From Mycobacterium sp. Marseille-P9652 (GTDB taxonomy: Bacteria > Actinomycetota > Actinomycetes > Mycobacteriales > Mycobacteriaceae): a DNA stretch of 58,866 bases. The notes beneath the pieces are model-generated. The model was not told the DNA's origin, ran no database searches, and saw nothing but the letters and a program-made list of their open reading frames with translations. A program made the position numbers and the translations under genes. The DNA lies in contig NZ_CACRUY010000034.1 of the NCBI RefSeq assembly GCF_902652685.1, positions 1 through 58,866 on the forward strand, in the 5' to 3' direction. Below are positions 45,791-56,271 of this stretch, piece after piece (positions within the stretch are counted from its first letter, which is position 1; each line of letters starts with the position of its first letter).

Positions 45791-47209
45791 CTATTCGGCG
45801 GCGAAGCCCTGGAGAGTGGCGGCCAGCGCGACCGGCACCCGCGCCTTGATCCGGGTGCCGTCGGCGTTGTGCTCCTCCTGCTGGACGCGCCCGTCGGCGT
45901 GCAGCCGGGCCACGAGGTCGCCGCGGTCGTACGGGATCACCACGTCGACGGCGGCGTCGCTGGGAGCGGCGAGCTCGGCCATCCGCCGCCGCAGGGCGTC
46001 GATCCCGTCACCGGTGCGCGCCGAGACGAACACCGCGCCGGGCAGCGCGTGCCGCAGCTTGGCCAGTGCCAGGTCGCTGGCGGCGTCAATCTTGTTGACC
46101 ACCAACAACTCCGGCGGCGGCGCGCCGTTGTGGTCGGCTACCACGTCGGACACAACCTGCCGGACGGCGTTGATCTGGGCGAGCGGGTTGACGTCGGAGC
46201 CGTCGACGACGTGGACCAGCAGGTCGGCGTCGACGACCTCCTCGAGGGTGGAGCGGAACGCCTCGACCAGCTGGGTGGGCAGGTGCCGGACGAACCCGAC
46301 CGTGTCGGTGAGCACGAACGGACGCCCGTCCGGGAACTCGGCGCGCCGGGTGGTGGGCTCGAGGGTGGCGAACAGGGCGTCCTGCACCAGCACGCCCGCC
46401 CCGGTCAGCGCGTTGAGCAGGCTTGACTTGCCGGCGTTGGTGTAACCGACGATCGCGACGGATGGCACGTCGCTGGCCAGCCGGCGGCTGCGCTGGGTGT
46501 CGCGCACCTGCTTCATGTCCTTGATCTCGCGGCGCAGCTTGGACATGCGCTCGCGGATGCGGCGGCGATCGGTCTCGATCTTGGTCTCACCGGGGCCACG
46601 CAGGCCCACTCCCCCGCCGCTGCCGCCGGCGCGGCCGCCGGCCTGCCGGGACATCGATTCACCCCAGCCGCGCAGCCGCGGCAGCATGTATTCCATCTGC
46701 GCCAGCGACACCTGCGCCTTGCCCTCCCGGCTGGTGGCGTGCTGGGCGAAGATGTCGAGGATCAGCGCGGTGCGGTCGATGACCTTGACCTTGACGGCCT
46801 TCTCCAGCGCGGTGAGCTGCGCCGGGGACAGCTCGCCGTCGCAGATGACGGTGTCGGCGCCGGTCGCCAGCACCACCTCGCGTAGTTCCTGGGCCTTACC
46901 CGAGCCGATGTAGGTGGCGGGGTCGGGCTTGTCGCGGCGCTGGATCAGCGCCTCGAGCACCTGGGAGCCCGCGGTCTCGGCGAGGGCCGCGAGCTCGGCC
47001 ATGCTGGCCTGGCTGTCGGCGGCGGTGCCGTCGGTCCAGACCCCCACCAGGACGACGCGCTCCAGGCGCAACTGCCGGTACTCGACCTCGGAGACGTCGG
47101 CGAGCTCGGTGGACAGGCCGGCGACGCGGCGCAGCGCGGAGCGGTCCTCGAGTGCGAGCTCGCCGGTGCTGGGCTCCGGCACAATTTCAGTGAATTCGGG
47201 ATTTGTCAT
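45791..47209 (-). CDS. hflX: Ribosome-associated GTPase HflX
   Basis: 472-residue GTPase that rescues and splits stalled ribosomes. N-terminal HflX domain with GSGKAQELREVV and the GGVGLRGPGETKIETDRR junction. G1: GYTNAGKSSLLNALTG. G3: DTVGFVRHLP. G4: NKID. G5: VSARTGDG. In M. smegmatis it limits hibernation and affects macrolide tolerance (known). ATG 47207-47209 is chosen (MTNPEF). Last gene of the run EamA-like, dioxygenase-fold, miaA, dapF, hflX, with a hairpin just upstream. Confidence 0.94.
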   Translation of the reverse strand: MTNPEFTEIVPEPSTGELALEDRSALRRVAGLSTELADVSEVEYRQLRLERVVLVGVWTDGTAADSQASMAELAALAETAGSQVLEALIQRRDKPDPATYIGSGKAQELREVVLATGADTVICDGELSPAQLTALEKAVKVKVIDRTALILDIFAQHATSREGKAQVSLAQMEYMLPRLRGWGESMSRQAGGRAGGSGGGVGLRGPGETKIETDRRRIRERMSKLRREIKDMKQVRDTQRSRRLASDVPSVAIVGYTNAGKSSLLNALTGAGVLVQDALFATLEPTTRRAEFPDGRPFVLTDTVGFVRHLPTQLVEAFRSTLEEVVDADLLVHVVDGSDVNPLAQINAVRQVVSDVVADHNGAPPPELLVVNKIDAASDLALAKLRHALPGAVFVSARTGDGIDALRRRMAELAAPSDAAVDVVIPYDRGDLVARLHADGRVQQEEHNADGTRIKARVPVALAATLQGFAAE

Positions 47210-47223
47210 AGGCAATAAACGAT

Positions 47224-47251
47224 GATGCACGCGGAATCGGTGGCGTGCATC
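47224..47251 (-). terminator. Hairpin between dapF and hflX
   Basis: GATGCACGC (47224-47232) and GCGTGCATC (47243-47251) form a perfect 9-bp stem with a 10-nt loop. On the minus strand it is followed by ATCGTTTATT and then the hflX ATG, so it may terminate or attenuate read-through from dapF. Confidence 0.6.
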
Positions 47252-47255
47252 CGAA

Positions 47256-48131
47256 TTAACGCTCCTGGGCGCGCCACCATTCCCCGCTGATCTCGCCGTG
47301 GGCCACCAGGACGGACGGTCCCCGCAGGTAGCTGGTGGCGTCGGTGATCGTGACGACGACGTCGCCGCCGGGCACCCGCACGGTCAGGGCCCCGGTGTTC
47401 GCGCCGGCGTCGGCCAGCGCGGCCACGGCGGCCGCGACCGTTCCGGTGCCGCACGATCGCGTCTCGCCGACCCCCCGCTCGTGGACCCGCATCCGCACGA
47501 CGCCGTCGACCGGGACGGTGAGGATCTCGACGTTGACCCCCTCCGGGAACTGCCCGTGGTCGAAGCGCACCGGCGCGGCGACGTCCAGCGCCGCCAGCGC
47601 CTCGGCGGTCAGGCCGGGGTCGACGCAGGCGAGGTGCGGATTGCCGACGTCGACGGCCAGGCCGGCGAACCGCCGGCCACCGACGACCGCCTCTCCCCTC
47701 CCGAGCGTGTTGGCCTTGCCCATGTCGACGGTGACGTCGGCGTTGGTGGAGTCCACGCCGTGCACGGTGACCGGCCGCGGCCCGGCCAGCGAGCCGACCA
47801 CGAAGTCGTCGCGGCCCTCGAGGCCGGCGGCGCGCAGGTAGTGTGCGAACACCCGCACCCCGTTGCCGCACATCTGGGCGGTCGAGCCGTCGGCGTTGCG
47901 GTAGTCCATGTACCAGTCGCCCGCGGCGACGCCGTCGGGCAGGCGGTCGAGGACGCCGGCCCCCAGCGCGGCGCCGGCCGTCGTGACCCGCAGGACGCCG
48001 TCGGCGCCCAGGCCACGACGCCGGTCGCACAGCGCGGCGACCCTGTCGGGGCTCAGCGCCAGCGCCGCGTCGAGGTCGGGCAGCAGCACGAAGTCGTTCT
48101 CGGTGCCGTGGCCCTTGGCGAAGCGGATCAC
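47256..48131 (-). CDS. dapF: Diaminopimelate epimerase
   Basis: PLP-independent epimerase converting LL-DAP to meso-DAP for peptidoglycan and lysine. 291 residues with two mirror halves. Cys 1 lies in [20 protein letters not shown] (MCGNG) and Cys 2 in [12 protein letters not shown]. Substrate-binding [12 protein letters not shown] is at the N-terminus and FPEGVNVEI in the second half. GTG start at 48129-48131, 4 nt after the miaA stop. Confidence 0.96.
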   Translation of the reverse strand: MIRFAKGHGTENDFVLLPDLDAALALSPDRVAALCDRRRGLGADGVLRVTTAGAALGAGVLDRLPDGVAAGDWYMDYRNADGSTAQMCGNGVRVFAHYLRAAGLEGRDDFVVGSLAGPRPVTVHGVDSTNADVTVDMGKANTLGRGEAVVGGRRFAGLAVDVGNPHLACVDPGLTAEALAALDVAAPVRFDHGQFPEGVNVEILTVPVDGVVRMRVHERGVGETRSCGTGTVAAAVAALADAGANTGALTVRVPGGDVVVTITDATSYLRGPSVLVAHGEISGEWWRAQER

Positions 48132-48135
48132 CTGT

Positions 48136-49080
48136 TCAGGGTACGTCTCGCCACAACCGCACGGCGTCGTCGACGAGACTGGCGCCGTCGGTCGCGTCGA
48201 GCCAGCGCACCCGGTGGTCGCGTCGGAACCACGACCGCTGCCGTCGCACGTAGCGCCGGGTGCCCACGTAGGTCTCGTCGCGCGCGGCACGCAGCCGGTC
48301 GGCCCCGCCGCCCGCGTCGAGCGCCGCGATCACCTGCGCGTACCCCAGTGCCCGCGACGCCGTGACCCCGTCGCGCAGGCCTTCGTCGAGCAGCGCGGTC
48401 ACCTCCGCGACCAGGCCCCGGTCGAACATGGCGTCGGTGCGCCGGGCCAGCCGTTCGTCGAGAATGGCGGTGTCGCAGTCCAATCCGACGATCACGGTGT
48501 CCCATCGGGGGCTGCCGATGGTCGGCGCCGACGCGGCGAACGGCTGCCCGGTGAGCTCGACGACCTCGAGCGCCCGCACGGTGCGCCGGGCGTCGGTGGG
48601 CAGGATGGCCGCGCCCGCGGCGGGGTCGCGGCGGGTCAGTTCGGCGTGCAGCCGGCCGACGCCCTCCTCGGCCAGGCGCCGTTCCCAGCGGGCCCGCATG
48701 TCGGGGTCCGTCGCGGGAAACGACCAGTCGTCAAGCAACGACTGGATGTAGAGCATCGAGCCGCCGACGATCACCGGCACCGCGCCCCGGGCCGCGATGG
48801 CTTCGACGTCGGCGGCGGCCTCCCGCTGGTAGCGGGCGACGGTCGCCGTCTGCGTCACGTGCAGGACGTCGAGCTGGTGGTGCGGGATGCCGCGGCGCTC
48901 CTCGACGGGCAGCTTGGCGGTGCCGATGTCCATGCCCCGGTATTGCTGCATCGCGTCGGCATTGACGATCTCGGCGCCGAGCCCCAGCCGCTCGGCCCGC
49001 TCGGCGAAGTCGAGCGCCAGCCCGGACTTGCCGGTGCCGGTGGGCCCGATGATCGCCAGCGGTCGCACGGCCACCGTCAC
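48136..49080 (-). CDS. miaA: tRNA dimethylallyltransferase
   Basis: Transfers the dimethylallyl group to A37 of UNN-reading tRNAs; MiaB (5 kb away) then methylthiolates it. 314 residues, as in M. tuberculosis. P-loop [17 protein letters not shown] at the N-terminus, [17 protein letters not shown], the swivel motif [13 protein letters not shown], and [12 protein letters not shown] in the tRNA-binding C-terminus. GTG start overlaps the stop of the upstream gene (GTGA). Its dimethylallyl donor derives from the dxs-initiated MEP pathway. Confidence 0.95.
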   Translation of the reverse strand: MTVAVRPLAIIGPTGTGKSGLALDFAERAERLGLGAEIVNADAMQQYRGMDIGTAKLPVEERRGIPHHQLDVLHVTQTATVARYQREAAADVEAIAARGAVPVIVGGSMLYIQSLLDDWSFPATDPDMRARWERRLAEEGVGRLHAELTRRDPAAGAAILPTDARRTVRALEVVELTGQPFAASAPTIGSPRWDTVIVGLDCDTAILDERLARRTDAMFDRGLVAEVTALLDEGLRDGVTASRALGYAQVIAALDAGGGADRLRAARDETYVGTRRYVRRQRSWFRRDHRVRWLDATDGASLVDDAVRLWRDVP

Positions 49081-49760
49081 GCCTGCCAGGCGCCGACGAA
49101 ATAGCCCACCCCGTAGGGGGCGCCGCGGTAGAGCTCCTTGGCGGAGCGGGGCCCCGGCTCGGTGAGGCCGGCGAGCACCTGGAAGGCGACCCGCCCCGGG
49201 ATCGGCCGGGGCAGCCGGGTCAGGGCGGCGACGTCGCCGCGCGCCAGCGCGTCGTCCAGGGCCCGCTGCGCGTCGGCGTTTTCCGGGTGGTGTCCGCCCG
49301 GCGCGGCCGGCGTGAGCGTGTTCGCCCCGTCGGCAACCACCAGCACCCCGGTCGGGTCCGGCTCCGCATCCAGCTCGGCGCGCAACCGCCGGCCGTGCTC
49401 CAGCGCGGCGCCGGCGTCGTGGTCGGCGCGGTAGACGCGCACCCTGGCGCTGGCCTCGGGCCGCGCCCGGCCCCGCAGCCACGCGCCCAGCAGCGCGCAG
49501 ACGGGGAGTTCGACGGGTCGGCCGCCCCGCGGGGAAAGGCTGACGGGGACGTCGACGCCGAAGCCCGCTAAGGTGCCGGCGGCGTCGGGACCGTAAGCGG
49601 CGTCGGCCTCACCGATGCCGATGACCACCCATCGCGGCGGCAGCAGGGCGGCCGCGGCCAGCGCGGCGTTGGCGACGTCGGCCACCTCGGCGGCCGCCGC
49701 TCCCGCCAGTTGGGGTACCAGGACCGGCGCCGAGGGCACGATCGCGATGGCGCTCAGCAC
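49077..49760 (-). CDS. Class III extradiol dioxygenase-fold protein
   Basis: 227 residues, Rv2728c position. The start [17 protein letters not shown] and the [38 protein letters not shown] segment match the LigB/AMMECR1-associated dioxygenase fold. The N-terminal metal His is not obvious ([10 protein letters not shown]), so an active metal centre is doubtful. Ala-rich. GTG start at 49758-49760, coupled to miaA by overlap and 9 nt after the upstream membrane-protein stop. Function unknown; the operon suggests a link to tRNA modification or wall precursor genes. Confidence 0.8.
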   Translation of the reverse strand: MLSAIAIVPSAPVLVPQLAGAAAAEVADVANAALAAAALLPPRWVVIGIGEADAAYGPDAAGTLAGFGVDVPVSLSPRGGRPVELPVCALLGAWLRGRARPEASARVRVYRADHDAGAALEHGRRLRAELDAEPDPTGVLVVADGANTLTPAAPGGHHPENADAQRALDDALARGDVAALTRLPRPIPGRVAFQVLAGLTEPGPRSAKELYRGAPYGVGYFVGAWQA

Positions 49761-49769
49761 GCCACCAAA

Positions 49770-50765
49770 CTAGGGGATGGTCCGCGCGCTTTCGGATGCG
49801 GCCGCGTCCCGCGCGAGTGCGCCCCCCGTGCCCTCGGCCGGTGGCCGATCCCCGCCGGGGAGCCGCTCGTGCGCGCCGGCGAGGTTCACGTCGCTTCCGT
49901 GCTCGGCGGCCATCGAGGCGGCCTCGCCGCGGGCCAGCGCCACGGTCGCGATGACGACCATCGCCACGGCCGCCACCAGCACGACCGCCGCGGGGCCCCT
50001 GGCGCCCAGCGCCTCACCCAGCACCGTCACCCCGAGCACGCCGGCCACCACGGGCTTCGCCACGGTCATCGTCGGCAGCGACGCGGTCAACGCGCCCGCG
50101 CGGAAGGCGGACTGCTGGAACACCATTCCGCAGATCATCACGACCAGCCACGGGTACAGCTCGGGTGCGCGCACCACGGCGCCGAGTCCGTCCTCGGCCA
50201 CCTCGACCACGCCCTTGGTCAGCACCGCGAACAACGCCAGGGACGACCCGGCCACGAGGGCCAGCAAGATCGCCGCGACGGGGCGGCCGCGCCACACCCG
50301 CGCCCCCACGACGCACAACACCAACAAGGGGCCCATGATCGCGGCCACCACCAGCCACGTCGACAGCGGCGCCCGCTGATGCCCGGACGCCGGGTCGCCG
50401 ACGATGATGACGACGGCCAGCGAGGCGGCCAGCACGACCGCCCACATCCACTCCCAGCGGGTCACCCGGTTGTTGCTCAGCCGCGCGTAGATCGGCAGGG
50501 CGAACAGCAGGGCGGTCACCTGCAGCGCGGTCACCAGCACCACCGAGCCCCAGGCCAGGGCCCCGGCCTGCAGGCTGTAGTTGACGACCGCCGCCAGCCC
50601 GCCCAGCCACCACCGCTTGTCGCGCAACGACATGCGGAACAGTTCGAGGTGTCCGACTTCCTTGTCGGTGATCTCCTGCGCCGAGCGCTGACGGATCACG
50701 TCGCCCACGGCGGAGGCCAGCGCCGCGCACAAGGCGATCAGCGCCGCTACGTCCACTTTCGACAT
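49770..50765 (-). CDS. EamA/DMT-like integral membrane protein
   Basis: 331 residues with nine or ten transmembrane segments, Rv2729c position. The helix-loop pattern is that of the drug/metabolite transporter superfamily: an internal repeat with AWGSVVLVTALQVTALLFALPIYA in the first half and SLPTMTVAKPVVAGVLGVTVLGEALG in the second. The C-terminal tail (about 50 residues) is hydrophilic. Substrate unknown. ATG 50763-50765 (MSKVDVAAL); the very long upstream open frame is an antisense shadow of the DUF349 gene. First gene of the operon leading to hflX. Confidence 0.86.
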   Translation of the reverse strand: MSKVDVAALIALCAALASAVGDVIRQRSAQEITDKEVGHLELFRMSLRDKRWWLGGLAAVVNYSLQAGALAWGSVVLVTALQVTALLFALPIYARLSNNRVTRWEWMWAVVLAASLAVVIIVGDPASGHQRAPLSTWLVVAAIMGPLLVLCVVGARVWRGRPVAAILLALVAGSSLALFAVLTKGVVEVAEDGLGAVVRAPELYPWLVVMICGMVFQQSAFRAGALTASLPTMTVAKPVVAGVLGVTVLGEALGARGPAAVVLVAAVAMVVIATVALARGEAASMAAEHGSDVNLAGAHERLPGGDRPPAEGTGGALARDAAASESARTIP

Positions 50766-51092
50766 GGGAACCCCCTCATCAGCGTCCCGACCAGCGTTCC
50801 CTACGAAAGACGCATGTACACGTGATGTTTGATACCGGTTAAACCAACACTGTAGTGCGAGACGGTCACGGTCTCGACCGACGGTTGGACAATTCATACT
50901 CCGTGAACCTATGCGTCGGCTGTGCGGAATCTGTGTCATGACTCTGCCGCCGCGCCCGCGCGGTCGAAGGTTGCGGCACGCGATCAGGCAAGTGCTTGAA
51001 TACTGAGGGAAACGGCCCCGAAGGCCGTACGGGTGCCGCTTCGCGCGGCAGGTGCGCGGGTAGGTGACCGCGCGGAAGGTGGTGACGAGCGC
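50766..51092. other. 327-nt divergent promoter/leader region
   Basis: No gene. It contains two tandem hairpins near the DUF349 start: ACGGCC-N5-GGCCGT (51012-51028) and TGCCGC-N5-GCGGCA (51034-51050). A short inverted repeat GAGAC-N7-GTCTC also lies near 50860. I cannot place either promoter with confidence. Confidence 0.5.
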
Positions 51093-52463
51093 ATGACGGT
51101 CGAGGGGCCCCACGGCAGCGATTCGCCCGGCCCGGTCTCGGAGCCGGCTCCCGAACCGGTCTCGGCCGCCGGCCCGGTGCCGCGCCCGGGCCCGCGCCCC
51201 GGCCCCCGGCCCGTTGCGAGGCCCGCCGCCCACCCCGTGATCGCGCCGCCGCGCAGCGATCCGCACCGGTTCGGCCGCGTCGACGACGACGGCACCGTGT
51301 GGCTGATCAGCGGCGCGGGCGAGCGCGTTGTCGGCTCGTGGCAGGCCGGCGACCGGGAAGCGGCGTTCGCCCACTTCGGCCGCCGATTCGACGACCTGAG
51401 CACCGAGGTCACGCTCCTGGAGGAGCGGCTGGCGGCCGGGACCGGCGACGCCCGCAAGATCCGGGCGAACGCCTCCGCCCTCGCCGAGACCCTGCCGACG
51501 GCCGCGGTGCTCGGCGACATCGACGCGCTGGCCGCGCGGCTGACCACCCTGGTCGAACGCGCCGGGGCGGCCGTCTCGGAGGAGCGCTCGCGGCGCGACG
51601 AGCACCGGGCCGCCCAGACGGCCCGCAAGGAGGCGCTGGCCGCGGAGGCCGAGGAGCTGGCCGCCAACTCGACGCAGTGGAAGAGCGCGGGCGACCGGCT
51701 GCGCACGATCCTCGATGAGTGGAAGACCATCAGCGGCCTGGACCGCAAGGTCGACGACGCGCTGTGGAAGCGGTACTCGGCCGCGCGCGAGGCCTTCAAC
51801 CGGCGGCGCGGCGCGCATTTCGCCGAACTCGACCGGGAGCGGTCGGGCGTGCGGCAGTCGAAGGAACGCCTGTGCGAGCGCGCCGAGGAGCTGTCCGATT
51901 CGACCGACTGGACGGCCACCAGCGCGGAGTTCCGGAAGCTGCTGACCGAATGGAAGGCGGCGGGCCGCACCAGCCGGGAGGTCGACGACGCGCTGTGGAA
52001 GCGGTTCAAGGCCGCCCAGGACGCCTTCTTCACCGCCCGCAACGCGGCGACGGCGGAGAAGGACGCCGAGTTGCGGGCCAACGCCACCGCCAAGGAGGCG
52101 CTGCTGGCGGAGGCGGAGAAGATCGACACCACCAACCACGACGCCGCCCGCGCGGCGCTGCGGGCGATCGCGGACAAGTGGGACGCGATCGGCCGCGTGC
52201 CGCGGGAGCGGTCGGCCGAGCTGGAGCGGCGGTTGCGCGCGGTGGAGAAGAAGGTGCGCGACGCGGGCGACGCCGGCTGGTCGGATCCGCAGGCGCAGGC
52301 CCGCGCCGAGCAGTTCCGCAACCGCGCCGAGCAGTACGAGCAGCAGGCACAGAAGGCCGCCGCGGCGGGCCGCACCAAGGAGGCCGAGGAGGCCAGGGCC
52401 AACGCCGAGCAGTGGCGGCAGTGGGCGGATGCGGCCGCCCAGGCGCTGACCCGCAGGTCCTAG
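51093..52463 (+). CDS. DUF349 coiled-coil protein
   Basis: 456 residues, Rv2731 position. The Pro-rich N-terminus (about 50 residues) precedes a short conserved domain [37 protein letters not shown]. Three DUF349 repeats follow, each with a W-K-x-A/T-G-x(n)-D-D-A-L-W-K-R-F/Y pattern (for example [19 protein letters not shown] and [19 protein letters not shown]). A Glu/Ala/Arg coiled coil runs to the end. DUF349 proteins have been linked to ribosome or stress functions, but the role is not settled. Its TAG overlaps the TAG of the convergent membrane-protein gene. Confidence 0.87.
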   Translation: MTVEGPHGSDSPGPVSEPAPEPVSAAGPVPRPGPRPGPRPVARPAAHPVIAPPRSDPHRFGRVDDDGTVWLISGAGERVVGSWQAGDREAAFAHFGRRFDDLSTEVTLLEERLAAGTGDARKIRANASALAETLPTAAVLGDIDALAARLTTLVERAGAAVSEERSRRDEHRAAQTARKEALAAEAEELAANSTQWKSAGDRLRTILDEWKTISGLDRKVDDALWKRYSAAREAFNRRRGAHFAELDRERSGVRQSKERLCERAEELSDSTDWTATSAEFRKLLTEWKAAGRTSREVDDALWKRFKAAQDAFFTARNAATAEKDAELRANATAKEALLAEAEKIDTTNHDAARAALRAIADKWDAIGRVPRERSAELERRLRAVEKKVRDAGDAGWSDPQAQARAEQFRNRAEQYEQQAQKAAAAGRTKEAEEARANAEQWRQWADAAAQALTRRS

Positions 52464-53068
52464 CTCGAAGAAGGTGGGGCCTCGGGGGGCGTCTGCGGCC
52501 GGGCGGGGTTTTCGAGGCTTTCCAGCAAGGTCTTCGACTGCTGGTCTCTGGCGAGCTGGCGCCGCCGCTCCTCGGCCGCGAGCTGCACGATCGTGCGCGA
52601 CCACACGACCCTGGCCCAATGAAACGTCAACGCCAGCACCGTGATCCACGCCAGGATCAGGCCGATGCCGGGACCGGGCTGTCCGGCCGGCGCGGTCTGG
52701 CGCGACCAGACCGCAAGCAGCCCGGCCGCGCCGGCGATCGCCGAGCCCGCCAGGGCGACCCACGCCAGCGCCCAGCGCCGTGTCGTCAGCGCCAGCATCG
52801 AGAACCCGACGCCGAACACCAGCACCAGCCAGGCGAACACCCGCGAGGGCAGGGCCACGGCGGCCCGGTCGGCGCCGTGGCTGTCGAACAGCACGTCCCA
52901 GCCGCGCACCCCGCCGGTGTGCGGCAGGATGAACGTCGCCAGCAGAATGAACACCAGGATGGCCACCACCAAACCCCTTGGGCCGGGGTCGATTTCACTG
53001 GCGACGCGCTTCTCCGCGGCTTCGATCTCGGTCCGCAGGGCGTCGAGGCCGGTGGGTTCTTCCTTCAT
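52460..53068 (-). CDS. Membrane protein downstream of miaB
   Basis: 202 residues, Rv2732c position. Acidic N-terminal helix ([25 protein letters not shown]), four transmembrane segments (about 34-52, 78-98, 103-124, 139-157), then a basic coiled tail with [15 protein letters not shown]. Function unknown. The ATG overlaps the miaB stop in ATGA (53065-53068), so they are coupled. Confidence 0.86.
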   Translation of the reverse strand: MKEEPTGLDALRTEIEAAEKRVASEIDPGPRGLVVAILVFILLATFILPHTGGVRGWDVLFDSHGADRAAVALPSRVFAWLVLVFGVGFSMLALTTRRWALAWVALAGSAIAGAAGLLAVWSRQTAPAGQPGPGIGLILAWITVLALTFHWARVVWSRTIVQLAAEERRRQLARDQQSKTLLESLENPARPQTPPEAPPSSS

Positions 53069-54594
53069 CGTGCACATCCCATGGGTGGTACGGGGCCGAC
53101 GGACGGCCCGATGGTCGGCATGCCGAGGCCGGTGGCTGCCGGGCGCAGTTCCGCGGCGAACGCGTCGCCCGCACGGGTGCGGCGGTGGGTGAGGACGCCC
53201 GCGTCGGCGATCAGGTGGTGGGGCGCGGCGCCGGTTACGGCGGCGGTGACGACGTCGCCCGGCCGCACCCCCTCGCCGGCGGCGAAGTGCACCAGGCGGC
53301 CGTCGCGCGCGCGCCCGGTCATGCGCGCCGTGCGGCTGTCCTTGCGACCCTCGCCGGCGGCGACCAGCAGCTCGACGACCTCGCCCACCAGCGCCCGGTT
53401 GCCCTGCAGCGAGATCTCCTCCTGCAGCTCGACCAGCCGTTCATAGCGTTCCTGCACAACGGCTTTGGGCAGCTGCCCGTCGAGCTCGGCCGCCGGCGTG
53501 CCGGGCCGCTTGGAGTACTGGAAGGTGAACGCCGCCGCGAACCGGGCCTGGCGAACCACCTCGAGCGTCGCCGCGAAGTCCTCTTCCGTCTCACCGGGGA
53601 AGCCGACTATCAGGTCGGTGGTGATGGCCGCGTGCGGCATCGCGGCCCGCACCCGGTCGATGATCCCGAGGTAGCGGTCGGCGCGGTAGGAACGGCGCAT
53701 CGCCCGCAGCACCCGGTCCGAGCCGGACTGCAGCGGCATGTGCAGCGCCGGGCAGACGTTCGGGGTCTCGGCCATCGCCTCGATGACGTCGTCGGTGAAC
53801 TCCGCCGGATGCGGCGAGGTGAACCGGACCCGTTCGAGGCCGTCGATGTCCCCGCAGGCGCGCAACAGCGCGGCGAAGGCCCCGCGGTCGCGCGGCAGCA
53901 CCGGGTCCGCGAACGACACCCCGTAGGCGTTCACGTTCTGCCCGAGCAGCGTGACTTCGAGGACGCCGTCGGCGACCAGCGAGCGCACCTCGGCCAGCAC
54001 GTCGGCCGGGTCGCGGTCGACCTCCTTGCCGCGCAGCGACGGCACGATGCAGAACGTGCAGGTGTTGTTGCAGCCGACGGATATGGAAACCCAGGCGGCG
54101 TAGGCGGATTCGCGGGCGCTGGGCAGCGAGGACGGGAACTGCTGCAGCGACTCGGCGATCTCGACCTGGGCCACCCGGTTGTGCCGGGCCCGGTCGAGCA
54201 GCGTGGGCAGCGACCCGATGTTGTGGGTGCCGAACACGACGTCCACCCACGGCGCCTTGCGCAGCAACGCCTCCCGGTCCTTCTGGGCCAGGCAGCCCCC
54301 GACCGCGATCTGCATGTCGGGGTTGCCGCGCTTGCGCGGCGCCAGGTGGCTCAGGTTGCCGTACAGCTTGTTGTCGGCGTTCTCGCGGACGGCGCAGGTG
54401 TTGAAGACCACCACATCCGCGTCGGCCCCGTCGTCGGCGCGGCGGTAGCCGGCCGCCTCCAGCAGGCCCGCCAGCCGCTCAGAGTCGTGGACGTTCATCT
54501 GGCAGCCGTACGTCCGGACCTGATAGGTGCGCGACGACGCGCCGTCGAGCCCGCCCGGGCCCGTCACGTCGTCTCGCGCCACCACCGAAGTCAC
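53065..54594 (-). CDS. miaB: tRNA-2-methylthio-N6-dimethylallyladenosine synthase
   Basis: Radical-SAM methylthiotransferase acting on the i6A37 made by MiaA. 509 residues. The UPF0004 domain supplies three Cys for the auxiliary cluster: [14 protein letters not shown] and VGGCLAQ. The radical-SAM CxxxCxxC is in GCNNTCTFC. The TRAM domain follows near 380-445 ([13 protein letters not shown] to AVTGAAPHH), with a C-terminal extension of about 40 residues. GTG start at 54592-54594. Operon miaB then the membrane protein; H37Rv Rv2734 and Rv2735c are absent. Confidence 0.95.
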   Translation of the reverse strand: MTSVVARDDVTGPGGLDGASSRTYQVRTYGCQMNVHDSERLAGLLEAAGYRRADDGADADVVVFNTCAVRENADNKLYGNLSHLAPRKRGNPDMQIAVGGCLAQKDREALLRKAPWVDVVFGTHNIGSLPTLLDRARHNRVAQVEIAESLQQFPSSLPSARESAYAAWVSISVGCNNTCTFCIVPSLRGKEVDRDPADVLAEVRSLVADGVLEVTLLGQNVNAYGVSFADPVLPRDRGAFAALLRACGDIDGLERVRFTSPHPAEFTDDVIEAMAETPNVCPALHMPLQSGSDRVLRAMRRSYRADRYLGIIDRVRAAMPHAAITTDLIVGFPGETEEDFAATLEVVRQARFAAAFTFQYSKRPGTPAAELDGQLPKAVVQERYERLVELQEEISLQGNRALVGEVVELLVAAGEGRKDSRTARMTGRARDGRLVHFAAGEGVRPGDVVTAAVTGAAPHHLIADAGVLTHRRTRAGDAFAAELRPAATGLGMPTIGPSVGPVPPMGCAR

Positions 54595-54644
54595 CTGGCC
54601 ATGGTACGGCGGCCGGGGGGTGCCCGGCCCCGGCCACCCGACCG

Positions 54645-55154
54645 TCAGACGCGCCGGCGATCCCGCTCGGCGGCCAGCTCGGCCAGCACCACCTCGCACG
54701 CCAGGTTCTGGCTGTACCCGCGCCGGGCCAGCATTCCGACGAGCCTGCGGGTCACCTTCGCGTCGTCGCCGCTCAGGGTCTCGCGCCGCAGCCTGGACCG
54801 CACCAACTGCTCGGCCCGGTCACGCTCGGCGCCCGCGTCGATCCCGGCGAGCGCCGCGGTGATCACCTCCCTGTCGACACCCTTGGTGTGCAGTTCGGCG
54901 GCCAGCGCGCGCCTGCTCTTGGCCCGGCGGGTCTGCACCCACTGTTCGGCGAAGTCGCTGTCGTCGATCAGGCCGACGGCGGCGAGCCGGTCGAGCACCC
55001 GGCCGGCGACGTCGTCCGGATAGCCGCGCTTGGCCAGCTGACCGGACAGCTCGGCCCGGGTGCGCGCCCTCGCGGTGAGCAGGCGCAGGCACAGCGCCCG
55101 CGCCTGCTCCTCGCGCGAGGCCTCAGAAGTCGACGGGGGCGGGCAGGACGTCAT
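54645..55154 (-). CDS. recX: RecA regulator RecX
   Basis: 169-residue RecA filament modulator, built of helical repeats. The middle repeat carries the signature [33 protein letters not shown]; the last repeat has [23 protein letters not shown]. Starts inside the 3' end of recA (32-nt overlap, ATG 55152-55154), the usual mycobacterial arrangement, which ties RecX synthesis to RecA. Confidence 0.94.
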   Translation of the reverse strand: MTSCPPPSTSEASREEQARALCLRLLTARARTRAELSGQLAKRGYPDDVAGRVLDRLAAVGLIDDSDFAEQWVQTRRAKSRRALAAELHTKGVDREVITAALAGIDAGAERDRAEQLVRSRLRRETLSGDDAKVTRRLVGMLARRGYSQNLACEVVLAELAAERDRRRV

Positions 55155-56163
55155 CGTCGGTCACCACCGCGCCGATGCCGAGCTTCTCCTTGATCTTCTT
55201 CTCGATCTCGTTGGCGACGTCGGCGTTCTCCATCAGGAACGTGCGGGCGTTCTCCTTGCCCTGGCCGAGCTGCTCGCCCTCGTAGGTGAACCACGACCCG
55301 GACTTGCGGATGAAGCCCTGATCCACACCCATGTCGATCAGCGATCCCTCGCGGCTGATCCCCCGGCCGTAGAGGATGTCGAACTCGGCCTGCTTGAAGG
55401 GCGGCGAAACCTTGTTCTTGACGATCTTGACCCGGGTGCGGTTGCCGACCGCGTTGGTGCCGTCCTTGAGCGTCTCGATCCGGCGCACGTCCATGCGCAC
55501 CGACGCGTAGAACTTCAAAGCCTTTCCGCCCGTGGTGGTTTCGGGGCTGCCGAACATCACCCCGATCTTCTCGCGGAGCTGGTTGATGAAGATGGCCGTG
55601 GTGCCCGAATTGTTCAGCGCGCCGGTCATTTTCCGCAGCGCCTGGCTCATCAGGCGGGCCTGCAGCCCGACGTGGCTGTCACCCATCTCGCCCTCGAGCT
55701 CGGCGCGCGGCACCAGGGCGGCCACCGAGTCGATGACCAGGATGTCCAGCGCCCCGGAGCGGATCAGCATGTCGGCGATCTCCAGGGCCTGCTCACCGGT
55801 GTCGGGCTGGCTGACCAGCAGGGAATCGGTGTCGACCCCCAGCTTCTTGGCGTAGTCCGGGTCGAGGGCGTGCTCGGCGTCGATGAACGCCGCGACGCCG
55901 CCGGCGGCCTGGGCGTTGGCCACCGCGTGTAGGGCGACGGTGGTCTTACCCGAGGACTCCGGGCCGTAGATCTCGACGACCCGGCCGCGCGGCAGGCCGC
56001 CGATGCCCAGGGCCACGTCCAGTGCGATCGATCCGGTCGGGATGACCGAGATCGGCTGGCGCATCTCGTCGCCGAGACGCATCACCGAGCCTTTGCCGTA
56101 ACTCTTCTCGATCTGAGCCATCGCCAGTTCGAGAGCCTTCTCGCGGTCGGGGGCTTGCGTCAT
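55123..56163 (-). CDS. recA: RecA recombinase, without intein
   Basis: 346-residue RecA for strand exchange and LexA co-protease activity. Walker A GPESSGKT at residues 67-74, Walker [15 protein letters not shown], loop L1 [22 protein letters not shown], loop L2 [30 protein letters not shown], and C-terminal [16 protein letters not shown]. The frame is uninterrupted, unlike M. tuberculosis recA which holds a 440-residue intein. ATG 56161-56163 with AGGAG upstream; the earlier in-frame ATG lies within the promoter. Confidence 0.98.
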   Translation of the reverse strand: MTQAPDREKALELAMAQIEKSYGKGSVMRLGDEMRQPISVIPTGSIALDVALGIGGLPRGRVVEIYGPESSGKTTVALHAVANAQAAGGVAAFIDAEHALDPDYAKKLGVDTDSLLVSQPDTGEQALEIADMLIRSGALDILVIDSVAALVPRAELEGEMGDSHVGLQARLMSQALRKMTGALNNSGTTAIFINQLREKIGVMFGSPETTTGGKALKFYASVRMDVRRIETLKDGTNAVGNRTRVKIVKNKVSPPFKQAEFDILYGRGISREGSLIDMGVDQGFIRKSGSWFTYEGEQLGQGKENARTFLMENADVANEIEKKIKEKLGIGAVVTDDDVLPAPVDF

Positions 56164-56219
56164 GGTGCCTCTCCTGTAGTCGGTGCGTTCTTCTGACCGG
56201 TTTCGGTCGGTTGGCCGTG

Positions 56220-56242
56220 ACACTAGAGAAGGCCACCGACAA
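56220..56242 (-). promoter_or_regulatory. RecA-NDp-type (LexA-independent) promoter of recA
   Basis: On the minus strand TTGTCGGTG (56234-56242), 8 nt, TAGTGT (56220-56225). This matches the pattern of the DNA-damage promoter class described for M. tuberculosis recA P1, activated by ClpR/PafBC. Confidence 0.75.
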
Positions 56243-56271
56243 GTCGGCTTTTCGAACGCTTTCCACAGTAG

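Noticed and set aside
49770-52763. 997-codon frame as a long membrane protein
   Set aside because: The extension beyond 50765 is antisense to the DUF349 coding region; only the last 331 codons look like protein.
55123-56163. Intein in recA
   Set aside because: The RecA reading frame is continuous through the usual insertion region and has normal length.
56248-56260. Second LexA box near recA (TTCGAACGC)
   Set aside because: Only one half site is present; no GTTCGA partner at 4-nt spacing.
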